Below, one piece after another: positions 13,673-21,522 of a stretch of 28,711 nucleotides of DNA. The notes beneath the pieces were generated by a model that was given only the letters and a program-made list of their open reading frames with translations, was not told the origin of the DNA and did not search any database. This DNA comes from an uncultured Clostridia bacterium (GTDB taxonomy: Bacteria; Bacillota; Clostridia; TANB77; CAG-508). Numbering within the stretch: position 1 is the stretch's first letter; every line of letters starts with the position of its first letter. Where the stretch lies: positions 1 to 28,711 of the forward strand of contig CAKOVP010000017.1 of assembly GCA_934122035.1 (NCBI GenBank). Direction: 5' to 3'. The translations under genes and the position numbers were made by a program.

Positions 13673-13706
13673 ATATTAGGAGCCTATATCAGTTTAGGAG
13701 GAAAAT

Positions 13707-14093
13707 ATGAAATCTATTATAAAAGAAATACTTATAATATTACTTTTATGTTTAGCAATATGCCTAATTTTAGGAGTTATATTTTATGAGTATATTCCCA
13801 ATAATAAGGTTGTGCCAAGCACAGTAGAACAATATAAAACAGCTAATACAGTTAAAGAGGAAATCAACCAAGAAGTTGTAGAATATCAAAAACAAAATAT
13901 TACATTTGAAGTTACAGATTCTGACCTAACACGTTATAAGAAAACAGACACCTACAACCCAGGAAAAGCAAATCCTTTTGCTGCAAGTTCAAATACAATA
14001 GAAAATACTAATACAACTACAGGCGGAAGCACTACTACAAATACTAATCCAGATTCAACAGATCATTTTTTCAATAATACTGGATTAAAATAA
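13707..14093 (+). CDS. PilP-like membrane-anchored pilus protein
   Basis: A 128-residue protein with one N-terminal membrane helix (about 6-28), a helical stretch and the motif 'TYNPGKANPFA' near residue 90, followed by a Thr/Asn/Gly-rich low-complexity tail. The G-K-x-N-P-F block resembles the conserved R/K-x-P-F region of PilP, the lipoprotein that links PilN/PilO to the secretin in Gram-negative bacteria. Here there is no lipobox and no secretin, so it would be a reduced, membrane-anchored analogue. It sits between pilO and the pilin gene, where pilP is expected, with TTAGGAGGA as ribosome binding site. Identity is inferred. Confidence 0.55.
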   Translation: MKSIIKEILIILLLCLAICLILGVIFYEYIPNNKVVPSTVEQYKTANTVKEEINQEVVEYQKQNITFEVTDSDLTRYKKTDTYNPGKANPFAASSNTIENTNTTTGGSTTTNTNPDSTDHFFNNTGLK

Positions 14094-14160
14094 TTAATTA
14101 ACTTAGGTTATATATAAATTTAATATATATATATCAAAAAATCAAAGGAGGAGTTTAAAA

Positions 14161-14373
14161 ATGTTCAAGAAAGAAAAAGGTATAACACTAGTTGCACTAG
14201 TTGTTACAATCGTTGTTTTATTAATACTAGCTGGAATAAGCTTAAACTTAGTATTAGGACAAAATGGTATCATCAATAGAGCTCAAAAAGCTAGAGATAA
14301 TACTAGAGCTGGACAAACAACAGAAAATAGCGAAATGGACAATGCTGTAAAATTCATTGATGAAAATAAATAG
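14161..14373 (+). CDS. Short type IV pilin, candidate major pilin
   Basis: A 70-residue prepilin. 'MFKKEKG' is the leader and the mature protein would start 'ITLVALVVTIVVLLILAGIS', giving about 63 residues: little more than the N-terminal helix and a short charged tail. Position 5 of the mature form is Ala, not Glu. It has the best ribosome binding site in the operon (AAAGGAGGAG) and a hairpin directly after it, both suggesting higher expression than its neighbours. That makes it the candidate main subunit. The length is far below usual pilins (130-180 residues), so it could instead be a minor or scaffold pilin, with longer pilins encoded elsewhere. Confidence 0.8.
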   Translation: MFKKEKGITLVALVVTIVVLLILAGISLNLVLGQNGIINRAQKARDNTRAGQTTENSEMDNAVKFIDENK

Positions 14374-14393
14374 TTTTAACTATTTTAAATTAA

Positions 14394-14440
14394 AAGTAAG
14401 CTAAAATTTTATATTTAAAGTTTTTAGCTTACTTATTTTA
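14394..14440 (+). terminator. Hairpin after the pilin gene (partial terminator)
   Basis: Thirteen perfect pairs (14394-14406 with 14422-14434), a 15-base loop and ATTTTAAT after it. Its place between pilin and pilD inside the operon suggests partial termination or protection of the pilin mRNA. Confidence 0.6.
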
Positions 14441-14457
14441 ATAAAACGAGGAAAAAG

Positions 14458-15264
14458 ATGGACTTTGTAATTTATTTTTATATATTTTTAATGGGAATAA
14501 CATTTGGCAGCTTTTTTACACTTGCAGTATATAGAATTCCACTAGGACAAGATATAACACATAATAGATCATATTGCCCAAATTGCAATCATAAATTATC
14601 TAACTTAGATTTAATACCACTTTTTAGTTATATTTTTTTAAGAGGAAAGTGCAGATATTGTAAAGAAAAAATTAGACCAAGATATTTTTTATTGGAATTA
14701 TTCTCAGGTATTGTATTCATACTATTTGCTTTATCTATAAAAATGAGCATATATACAATAAATATTTCAAAAATAATATATTTTATATTTGGCTTGCTTT
14801 ATATAGCAGGGTTATTTATCATATCTGGAATTGATAAAGAAAAAATACAAATACAAACAAGTCTATTAATATATTTAATTGTTATAGAATCTTTTTATAT
14901 AATATATCTATACATAGTAGAAAAGGCTAATATTTATAGATATGTTATACAATATATAGCAATTGCAATTCTTATGATTTTCAATGTAATATATTATAGG
15001 AAAAAATTGAAAAACAATTATACAATTCAGAATTTAATTTTACTTATTGAAATGCTAGTTTTTACATATGAAGCCTGTACAATACTTACAATAGTATTTA
15101 CACTTCTTTCAATTGCAATAAAAATGATAATAGAAAAAATAAAGGGAATTTCAAGAAGAAACATAAAGAACAATAAGCAGACACAAATTCCTTTTGGATT
15201 TTATTTATGTGTTACAAATATAATAACACTACTAATAACTAATATATTAATTTTTTATAGGTGA
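14458..15264 (+). CDS. pilD: Prepilin peptidase (PilD family) lacking the GxGD aspartate
   Basis: A 268-residue polytopic membrane protein. PilD enzymes cut the leader from prepilins and methylate the new N terminus. The N-terminal domain is intact: 'GITFGSFFTLAVYRIP' and the zinc site CPNC (40-43) and CRYC (65-68), then 'IRPRYFLLELFSG'. The first catalytic aspartate is present as Asp126 in 'SGIDKEKIQIQ'. At the expected distance for the second (66 residues on; 64 in TcpJ) the GxGD motif is replaced by TIQN (189-192), with Asn192 where Asp should be, and no other GxGD exists. It may therefore be inactive as a protease or use another residue. It starts after ACGAGGAAAAAG and lies within the pilus operon. 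Confidence 0.8.
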   Translation: MDFVIYFYIFLMGITFGSFFTLAVYRIPLGQDITHNRSYCPNCNHKLSNLDLIPLFSYIFLRGKCRYCKEKIRPRYFLLELFSGIVFILFALSIKMSIYTINISKIIYFIFGLLYIAGLFIISGIDKEKIQIQTSLLIYLIVIESFYIIYLYIVEKANIYRYVIQYIAIAILMIFNVIYYRKKLKNNYTIQNLILLIEMLVFTYEACTILTIVFTLLSIAIKMIIEKIKGISRRNIKNNKQTQIPFGFYLCVTNIITLLITNILIFYR

Positions 15265-15270
15265 TAAATT

Positions 15271-15723
15271 ATGAAAAATTGTAAAAAAAATAAAAAACTG
15301 AATATAAAAGGTAACAATGGTATAACTGGAATTGATCTAGTTGTTGCTATAATAATAATTACCATATTCATAGGGTTATTAACAAGCCTTATGGTTGGTT
15401 TATATAAACAGGCTACTGATATTCAAAAAAGTGCAAATGCAATGTCATATGCAACTCAAATATTGGAAAAAGTTGATGAAAAAACATTTGAAGAAGTAAA
15501 AGACTTAAATTTTGTTGAAAATTTAAAGAATTCTGGGGAGATTACAATTCCAGAAGGTTATACAGTAACATATGAGGTAAGTGATTTACCAGATGTTGCA
15601 AGTGAAGTAAATGAGGTAATGCAAAAGGTAAAAGTAAGAATTGACTATAAAATTCTTAATGAAGAAAAATCTATGTTCTTAGTGAAATTAAAAATAAAGG
15701 AAATATATAAAGATGAAGGTTAA
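15271..15723 (+). CDS. Minor pilin/pseudopilin (PilV/GspI-like position)
   Basis: A 150-residue prepilin with a long basic leader (MKNCKKNKKLNIKGNNG) and a mature start 'ITGIDLVVAIIIITIFIGLL'. Position 5 is Asp instead of Glu, a conservative acidic replacement. The helix continues to about residue 75 ('ATQILEKVDEKTFEEVKDL'), followed by a small beta domain. Such proteins prime pilus assembly at the tip. It starts six bases after pilD and overlaps the next pseudopilin gene by 11 bases. The PilV/GspI label is by position in the operon only. Confidence 0.75.
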   Translation: MKNCKKNKKLNIKGNNGITGIDLVVAIIIITIFIGLLTSLMVGLYKQATDIQKSANAMSYATQILEKVDEKTFEEVKDLNFVENLKNSGEITIPEGYTVTYEVSDLPDVASEVNEVMQKVKVRIDYKILNEEKSMFLVKLKIKEIYKDEG

Positions 15724-16171
15724 ACAAATAAAATCTGAAAAAGGTGTAACTCTGTTAGAATTAACTATATATATAATTGTATTATTTATAGTTTTAGGAA
15801 CACTTACTATTATCTCTAATTTCTTTAATGACAATATGGATGTTGTTAGATATTCTGCAAAATATGCAGGAGAATTTGATAAATTTAATAGTGCTTTTAT
15901 AGCAGATACAAAGGAAAATAGTAGTGCTAATATAAATGGAAATATAATTACGTTTATAAATGGAACAACATATAAATACAGTGAGGAAGATAGTAGCATA
16001 TATAGAGGGCAGGTAAAAATTGCAACAAATGTAAAATCTTTCAGTGCAAAAAAGAAAATAATTACAATAAATAATTTGGATAAGGAAATAATAAGTATAA
16101 ATATTATAATAGGAAATTCTTCAAATAACTTATTAAACAAAAGTATTGATTATACTTTAAAATATTGGTAA
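15713..16171 (+). CDS. Minor pilin/pseudopilin (PilW/GspJ-like position)
   Basis: A 152-residue prepilin with the leader MKVKQIKSEKG and a mature start 'VTLLELTIYIIVLFIVLGTL'. It is the only pilin in the window with the canonical Glu5 and so is fully conventional. The remainder is a helix followed by a beta-rich domain ('GNIITFINGTTYKYSEEDSS'). It overlaps the upstream pseudopilin gene by 11 bases, suggesting coupled translation and a paired role at the pilus tip. The PilW/GspJ label is inferred from size and position. Confidence 0.75.
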   Translation: MKVKQIKSEKGVTLLELTIYIIVLFIVLGTLTIISNFFNDNMDVVRYSAKYAGEFDKFNSAFIADTKENSSANINGNIITFINGTTYKYSEEDSSIYRGQVKIATNVKSFSAKKKIITINNLDKEIISINIIIGNSSNNLLNKSIDYTLKYW

Positions 16172-16191
16172 TAAAACAAAGGAGGATAAAA

Positions 16192-17820
16192 ATGGCAGGA
16201 ACAAGAACTCAACCAATTGGAATAGAACTGGTAAAAAGATCAGTTGTAACAGAAGAGGATATAAAAAATGCATTAGAATATCAAAAAACTCATACCAATA
16301 TGAGAATAGGTGATATTTTATATGAATTAAATGTTTGTGATCCACAAATACTTATAGAGGCAATAGGTGATATAATTGGAGAAAAAGCAATATTACTTAC
16401 TACAAATAATATAAAAATAAATGTTACAGATTATATATCTTTTGATGTTGCAAAAAGAAATAAAGCAATACCTTTTGAGGTAGAAGCCGGAAAAATTAAA
16501 GTTTGTTTTTCAGAAACAACTAATACAAGAACTATAGAAGCAATGAGATTACTATTCTTAAACAAAGGTTTAGTAATGGAAAAATATATAACATTTACTC
16601 AAATAATAAATAGCATATTAACTTCATTTGAATCTACAGCAGAAGAAGAAATAGATGTTAATGCAGATATATCTGGGTTACTAGACTCAATTATAAAAAC
16701 AGCAATGGAAAAGAGAGCAAGTGATATTCATATAGAACCAGAAGAAGATTCTGTTAGAGTAAGATATAGAATTGATGGAGAATTAGTTACGACAGCAGTA
16801 ATAGAAAAAGAAAAACAAACGCAATTAATCGGAAGATTAAAAGCTATATCAAATATGCACCAAGAAAAACAAGAGTCGCAAGATGGTAGAATATTAATGT
16901 ATCCAGATTACAATATTCGTGTTTCTTCACAAAAAAATGTATATGGCGAAAAATTTGTTTTAAGACTTTTAAAGAAAAATGCAGACGTACAACAAATTTT
17001 TGAACTTGGTTTTCCAAGAGATCCAAAACTTGTTTCAAAATGTTTTGATAAAAGAAATAGTATTGTGCTTATTGCAGCTCCAACTGGAGAAGGTAAAACA
17101 ACAACTTTATATAGTATTATAGACTTTTTAAATAGACCAGAAATAAATGTAACAACAATAGAGGATCCAGTAGAAATTAGAATTCCTGGCTTAAATCAGA
17201 TAGAAATAGATGCAAAAACATCTTTCTCGGATTCTTTAAGAACTGTTTTAAGACAAGATCCAGACATTATTCTAGTAGGAGAAATTCGTGATAGAGAAAC
17301 TGCAGAAATAGCAATGCAAGCTGGACAAACAGGTCACTATGTTTTGTCAACAATACACACAATAGATTCAATAGAATCTATAACAAGACTTAGAAAAATA
17401 GGAATTTCTGACTATGATATAGCAAGTACACTTGCAACATCATTATCACAAAGACTTGTTAGAAGAGTTTGTAAAGATTGTGCTATAAAAAGACCTTTTA
17501 ACGAAGAAGAAAAACAAATAATGAATGGAATTGCAAAAAAATACGGAATAGAATATGACTTTACAGATAAATACACATACGATACAGTTGGATGTGCAAA
17601 ATGTAACAACAGTGGTTTCTATGGAAGAATTGGTGTATTCGAAATATTAGATTTGTCTGAAAATATAAAAGAACTAGTTGTAAAAGGTGCTTCTAGTTTA
17701 GAAATAAGACATAAGGCAATGGAAGAAGGCTACAAGCCACTTCTAATAGACGGATTTAACAAAGTACTTGCTGGTGAAACAACATTAAAAGAATTAAATT
17801 CAAAATTAGTATTCTATTAA
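16192..17820 (+). CDS. pilB: PilB/GspE-type pilus extension ATPase
   Basis: Cytoplasmic hexameric ATPase of 542 residues that powers pilus extension. The N-terminal MshEN-type domain ('TEEDIKNALEYQKT', 'IGDILYELN') is followed by the ATPase core. Walker A is 'APTGEGKTTT' at 296-305, where the first Gly of the P-loop is Ala. The Asp box includes 'TTIEDPVEIRI', Walker B is 'LRQDPDIILVGEIRDRETAE' and the His box is 'GHYVLSTIHT'. A four-cysteine zinc site typical of PilB is present (CKDC ... CAKC). The start follows AAAGGAGG with correct spacing; an in-frame start at 16165 would overlap the preceding gene. All core catalytic blocks except that first glycine are standard. Confidence 0.95.
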   Translation: MAGTRTQPIGIELVKRSVVTEEDIKNALEYQKTHTNMRIGDILYELNVCDPQILIEAIGDIIGEKAILLTTNNIKINVTDYISFDVAKRNKAIPFEVEAGKIKVCFSETTNTRTIEAMRLLFLNKGLVMEKYITFTQIINSILTSFESTAEEEIDVNADISGLLDSIIKTAMEKRASDIHIEPEEDSVRVRYRIDGELVTTAVIEKEKQTQLIGRLKAISNMHQEKQESQDGRILMYPDYNIRVSSQKNVYGEKFVLRLLKKNADVQQIFELGFPRDPKLVSKCFDKRNSIVLIAAPTGEGKTTTLYSIIDFLNRPEINVTTIEDPVEIRIPGLNQIEIDAKTSFSDSLRTVLRQDPDIILVGEIRDRETAEIAMQAGQTGHYVLSTIHTIDSIESITRLRKIGISDYDIASTLATSLSQRLVRRVCKDCAIKRPFNEEEKQIMNGIAKKYGIEYDFTDKYTYDTVGCAKCNNSGFYGRIGVFEILDLSENIKELVVKGASSLEIRHKAMEEGYKPLLIDGFNKVLAGETTLKELNSKLVFY

Positions 17821-17845
17821 AATTTTGTGAAAATAGGAGGAAAAA

Positions 17846-18961
17846 ATGGTAAACTTAGATAAGGTATTACAAACAGCCATAGATAGAGATGCATCAGATG
17901 TTCACTTGATTGCTGGTATAAAGCCTATGCTTAGAATAGCAAGAGCTCTAGTTCCATACGAATTTTGTGAAGAATTAACAAAAGAAGATATGGCAGAAAT
18001 ATACGATTATTTTGTTATGGGAAATGTTGAAAAGGATGCAGTATATAAAGAACAAAAACAATTAGATACTTCATACGAATTTAATGGATTAAGATTAAGA
18101 GTAAATATAGCAGAAGCAGATGGTATGCCAATAGTAACACTAAGAATTATAAAAAATAATCTTCCAACATTCGAACAATTAGGAGTTCCAGATATTGTTA
18201 GAAGAATGATGTACCAACCACAAGGATTAGTATTAGTTACTGGTAAAACAAACTCTGGTAAAAGTACAACACTTAATGCATTAATAAACGAAATAAATGA
18301 ATCGCAGAATAAAAAAATATTGACACTAGAAAGCCCAGTAGAATTTAAACATCATTGTAAGAGATCAATAATCGTTCAAAAAGAAGTTGGTAGAGGACAA
18401 GATGTTACAACATATCAAGCAGGTGTAAAAAACTCTTTAAGAGAGGACTGTGATATACTTGTAATAGGAGAGATTCGTGATAGAGAAACAATGGATGCAG
18501 CAATAGAAACAGCAGAATCTGGACACTTAGTAATAGGAACACTTCACACAAAATCTTGTGCTGAAACTATAGACAGAATTATTAACTTTTATGATATTTC
18601 TGATCAACAAAGTATAAAATTCCTTATTGCTTCATTACTAAAATTAGTTACATCACAAAGACTTATAAGAGGAAAAAATGATAAATTAGTATTAATTCCT
18701 GAAGTTATGGTTGTAGATAATGTAATTTCTGGTATAATTAGAAAAGAAAAATTTAGTGTATCAGAAGTAGAAGATGCAATTCAAAGTTCAATTGCAAATG
18801 GAAGTATTGGATTAATAAATTCACTTGCAAAACTATTTGTAGAAGATAGAATTACTTTGGAACAGGCAAAAGCACAAATAGAGGAAAAGAATATAGAAAC
18901 ACTAAATAGAACAATTATGCAATTAAAAATAAAAAAAGGACAATTAGGAGACGTATATTAA
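17846..18961 (+). CDS. pilT: PilT-type pilus retraction ATPase
   Basis: A 371-residue hexameric ATPase that depolymerises the pilus, giving twitching motility and DNA uptake in other species. It begins with the PilT-type 'ASDVHLIAGIKPMLRI' block. Walker A is 'GKTNSGKSTT' (133-142; usual form GPTGSGKSTT), Walker B is 'LREDCDILVIGEIRDRETMD', and 'ESGHLVIGTLHTKSCAETID' is the PilT-specific His box. There is no zinc site, which separates it from PilB. It lies 25 bases after pilB with AGGAGG before the ATG. Its presence indicates a retractable pilus rather than a static secretion pseudopilus. Confidence 0.93.
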   Translation: MVNLDKVLQTAIDRDASDVHLIAGIKPMLRIARALVPYEFCEELTKEDMAEIYDYFVMGNVEKDAVYKEQKQLDTSYEFNGLRLRVNIAEADGMPIVTLRIIKNNLPTFEQLGVPDIVRRMMYQPQGLVLVTGKTNSGKSTTLNALINEINESQNKKILTLESPVEFKHHCKRSIIVQKEVGRGQDVTTYQAGVKNSLREDCDILVIGEIRDRETMDAAIETAESGHLVIGTLHTKSCAETIDRIINFYDISDQQSIKFLIASLLKLVTSQRLIRGKNDKLVLIPEVMVVDNVISGIIRKEKFSVSEVEDAIQSSIANGSIGLINSLAKLFVEDRITLEQAKAQIEEKNIETLNRTIMQLKIKKGQLGDVY

Positions 18962-18984
18962 TAGTTATAATATAGGAGGTAAAA

Positions 18985-20334
18985 ATGCCTGAATATGTTT
19001 ATAGAGCAATGACAAAAGAAGGAGTGCTTGTAAGAAATAGGGTTGACAGTACAAGCAAGCAAAACTTAATTAAACAATTAAAACGTAGTGATTTAATTCC
19101 AATTGATATCACACAAGTTAGTTATGGAACAAGAAAGAAAAAAGTCGCAAGAAAAAATACAGACAATGTAGATGAAATAATGAAATTTGCAAACTCAGCA
19201 GTCGTTGCACAGAGAGATTCACAAAGAAAAAAGAGTGTTAAAGAGCAAATAAACCTTGCCTTAGCAAAACAAGAAAAAGTTACAACAAGAGACCTTATGG
19301 TATTTACTCAAAACTTTTACTTATTAAAAAAGGCAGACTTTAATAACATTCATGCTTTAAATACAATAATAGGAAGTACAGAAAACCAAACACTAAAAGG
19401 AATATTGGAAGATGTTCTTGCTGGTGTTGAAGCCGGTGACTATATGTATAAAACAATGGAATATTACTCAGATGTATTTCCATATATTTATACAAATATG
19501 ATAAAGGTAGGAGAGCTATCAGGTTCTTTAACTCAATCATTGCAACAAGCAGTTAAATACTTAGACTCAAACTCTGATACAATGAAAAAATTAAGAGGAA
19601 TAATAATTCCGAATGCAATACAATTGGTTGCTTTAATAGCACTACTTTTTGTAGGAAGTTTATATACTGTACCAACAATACAAAATGTATATAAAGAAGT
19701 TGGTACAAAAGATACACTACCTGGAATAACACTTGCATTCTCTAGTGTTATACAGTGGATTGCTAGCCATTGGTATGTACCAGTTGGAATAATTGCTGCA
19801 ATAATTGGATTTATAATATATTACGTTCATACACCAAGAGGAAGATATAATTACGACTACTTTAAATACACTATGCCAATCTTTGGTAAGCTATTCTATA
19901 CATTGGATTTCTCGAGATTTTTAAGATCAATGCTACTGAACCTTCAAAATGGAATGAGAATTCAAGATGCGATGGATGTTAGTAAAAATATTATAGATAA
20001 CTATGTTATGAGAGCTATGATAGAAACATCAATGAATAACCTACTAATAGGACAATCTTGGATAGAACCATTCGAAAAATCTGGACTTGCATCAACAATG
20101 ATAACAGAAATGTTAAAAGTTGGTATGCAAACAGACTTATCAGAAATGATGGAAAAGTTACTAGAATATATGGACATAGACATAAAAAACATTATGGACA
20201 ACATAATGGCAATATTACCACAAGTTGTTTACTCTATAGTTGGTATACTTTTAATATTTGTTGTTGTTGTCGTACTTGTACCTTGTATCCAAGTATATAT
20301 GGGAAATTTCTTATTCTCAGCAGCAGATTTATAA
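18985..20334 (+). CDS. pilC: PilC/GspF-type inner-membrane platform protein
   Basis: A 449-residue membrane protein on which the PilB and PilT motors act. The N-terminal 'YVYRAMTKEGVLVRNRVDST' block is typical of PilC. A charged insertion of about 40 residues (about 50-95) follows before the first T2SSF domain (105-225, with 'IKVGELSGSL'). Membrane helices lie at about 207-228 and 257-280. The second T2SSF domain (about 305-425) has the expected 'FGKLFYTLDFSRFLRSMLLN' start, but the usual VGExTG is altered to 'KVGMQTDLS'. The final helix (about 417-440) ends the protein. TAGGAGGT precedes the ATG. It is the last gene of the operon, before a strong terminator. Confidence 0.92.
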   Translation: MPEYVYRAMTKEGVLVRNRVDSTSKQNLIKQLKRSDLIPIDITQVSYGTRKKKVARKNTDNVDEIMKFANSAVVAQRDSQRKKSVKEQINLALAKQEKVTTRDLMVFTQNFYLLKKADFNNIHALNTIIGSTENQTLKGILEDVLAGVEAGDYMYKTMEYYSDVFPYIYTNMIKVGELSGSLTQSLQQAVKYLDSNSDTMKKLRGIIIPNAIQLVALIALLFVGSLYTVPTIQNVYKEVGTKDTLPGITLAFSSVIQWIASHWYVPVGIIAAIIGFIIYYVHTPRGRYNYDYFKYTMPIFGKLFYTLDFSRFLRSMLLNLQNGMRIQDAMDVSKNIIDNYVMRAMIETSMNNLLIGQSWIEPFEKSGLASTMITEMLKVGMQTDLSEMMEKLLEYMDIDIKNIMDNIMAILPQVVYSIVGILLIFVVVVVLVPCIQVYMGNFLFSAADL

Positions 20335-20352
20335 AACTAAAAAAGAAAAAAA

Positions 20353-20386
20353 GCCCAAAGGGGACGTCCCTTTTGGGCGATTTTTT
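20353..20386 (+). terminator. Strong terminator of the pilus operon
   Basis: Twelve-base arms GCCCAAAGGGGA (20353-20364) and TCCCTTTTGGGC (20367-20378) with one G-U pair, then GATTTTTT. The stem is far richer in G and C than its surroundings and carries a GGGACGTCCC core, giving it a REP-like look. Confidence 0.9.
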
Positions 20387-20530
20387 ATTAGGCAAGTCAT
20401 ACTGACCCCTTTCAGGAATAAATAAAATATTACAATAAAATTCACTTTATGAATTTTATTGAAAAGTATAAACAATAGAGGAAAGATTGAAATTTTTTAG
20501 ATTAGTTATTTTACATACTTAATAAAAGTG

Positions 20531-20559
20531 TTGAACTTTATGGAAAAATAATATAAAAT
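20531..20559 (+). promoter_or_regulatory. Promoter of the ROK kinase gene
   Basis: TTGAAC at 20531-20536, a 17-base spacer and TAAAAT at 20554-20559, about 30 bases before the start codon. Confidence 0.55.
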
Positions 20560-20590
20560 AACAATAGTAAAATTTTAAAGGAGGCAAGCA

Positions 20591-21508
20591 ATGAAATTTG
20601 GAATAGATTTAGGTGGAAGTCATATAGCAATTGGTCTAGTAAATGGAAATTATGAAATAATAGAAAAAAGAACATATTATACAAGTGAAAAAGATGACAC
20701 CATTGAATTATACATAGTAAAATGCATAGTAAAAGGAATTAAAGAAATACTAAAAAGTACTAATATAGATTTTTCTAAAATAGAGCAAATAGGAATTGCA
20801 ACACCTGGAAATCCAAGAGAAGGACATATAAAAAATGCCGTAAATTTGGGAATTGCTGACTTTAATTTAGAAAAGGCACTAAGAGACAAGTTTAAGGAAC
20901 AATATATAGGAAAAATAAATATGCTAAATGATGGCAAATGTGCAGGCCTTGCAGAAAAGAATAATGGTTCACTTAAAAATTATTCGGACTGTGTATTCTT
21001 GTGCATTGGCACTGGAATTGGATCAGCAGTATTTTTAAATAATCAATTTTTACAGCCAAAACAAAATGCGGGGTTTGAATTTGGACACATGATAATAGAA
21101 AAAAATGGAGAAAAATGTGGATGTGGTAATAGAGGTTGTTTCGAAGCCTATTGCTCAAAGAGAAGGTTTAAGGAAAAAATGCAAAAAGCATTAAAAATAG
21201 AAGGTTATATTGGAGCAAAAGAATTAATCCCATTAATAAAACAGAATATTGAAAGAGAAAATGTTAGTACACTATTAGAAGAATACATAGAGAATTTAGC
21301 TCTTGGAATTTCTAATATAATAAATATATTTGAGCCAGAGGCAGTATGCATAGGTGGAAGTATGTCTCATTATGAAGAATTAATATTTGATAAATTAAAA
21401 GAAAAGATATATAATGGGAAATACCTATTTAATAAAGACAGTCATCCTGTAATAATTCCTGCAACACAAGGAAATGATGCGGGAATTATAGGAGCAACAC
21501 TAATATAA
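20591..21508 (+). CDS. ROK-family sugar kinase (glucokinase-like)
   Basis: A 305-residue cytoplasmic kinase of the ROK family, probably phosphorylating glucose or an N-acetyl sugar with ATP. The phosphate-binding N terminus 'FGIDLGGSHIAIGLV' and 'LNDGKCAGLAE' (with the catalytic Asp) are present, as is 'CIGTGIGSAV'. The sugar-binding 'EFGHMII' (His166) and the zinc motif 'CGCGNRGCFEAYCS' (176-189) are the ROK signature. There is no N-terminal helix-turn-helix, so it is an enzyme rather than a repressor. The ribosome binding site AAAGGAGG is strong. It lies 14 bases upstream of rsmA and is probably co-transcribed with it. The substrate cannot be told from sequence alone. Confidence 0.9.
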   Translation: MKFGIDLGGSHIAIGLVNGNYEIIEKRTYYTSEKDDTIELYIVKCIVKGIKEILKSTNIDFSKIEQIGIATPGNPREGHIKNAVNLGIADFNLEKALRDKFKEQYIGKINMLNDGKCAGLAEKNNGSLKNYSDCVFLCIGTGIGSAVFLNNQFLQPKQNAGFEFGHMIIEKNGEKCGCGNRGCFEAYCSKRRFKEKMQKALKIEGYIGAKELIPLIKQNIERENVSTLLEEYIENLALGISNIINIFEPEAVCIGGSMSHYEELIFDKLKEKIYNGKYLFNKDSHPVIIPATQGNDAGIIGATLI

Positions 21509-21522
21509 AAGGGAGAAAAGAA

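Noticed and set aside
15688..16140. 150-residue minus-strand frame opposite the second pseudopilin
   Set aside because: The plus strand encodes a clear prepilin with a canonical leader and operon-typical overlap; the minus frame is its shadow.
17077..17106. Reading PilB as an inactive ATPase because the first P-loop glycine is Ala
   Set aside because: The GKT, Walker B, Asp and His boxes and the zinc cysteines are all intact, so loss of activity is not supported; only the variation is reported.
20058..20405. 115-residue plus-strand frame overlapping the end of pilC and its terminator
   Set aside because: It runs through the terminator hairpin and lies out of frame with a clearly coding PilC sequence.
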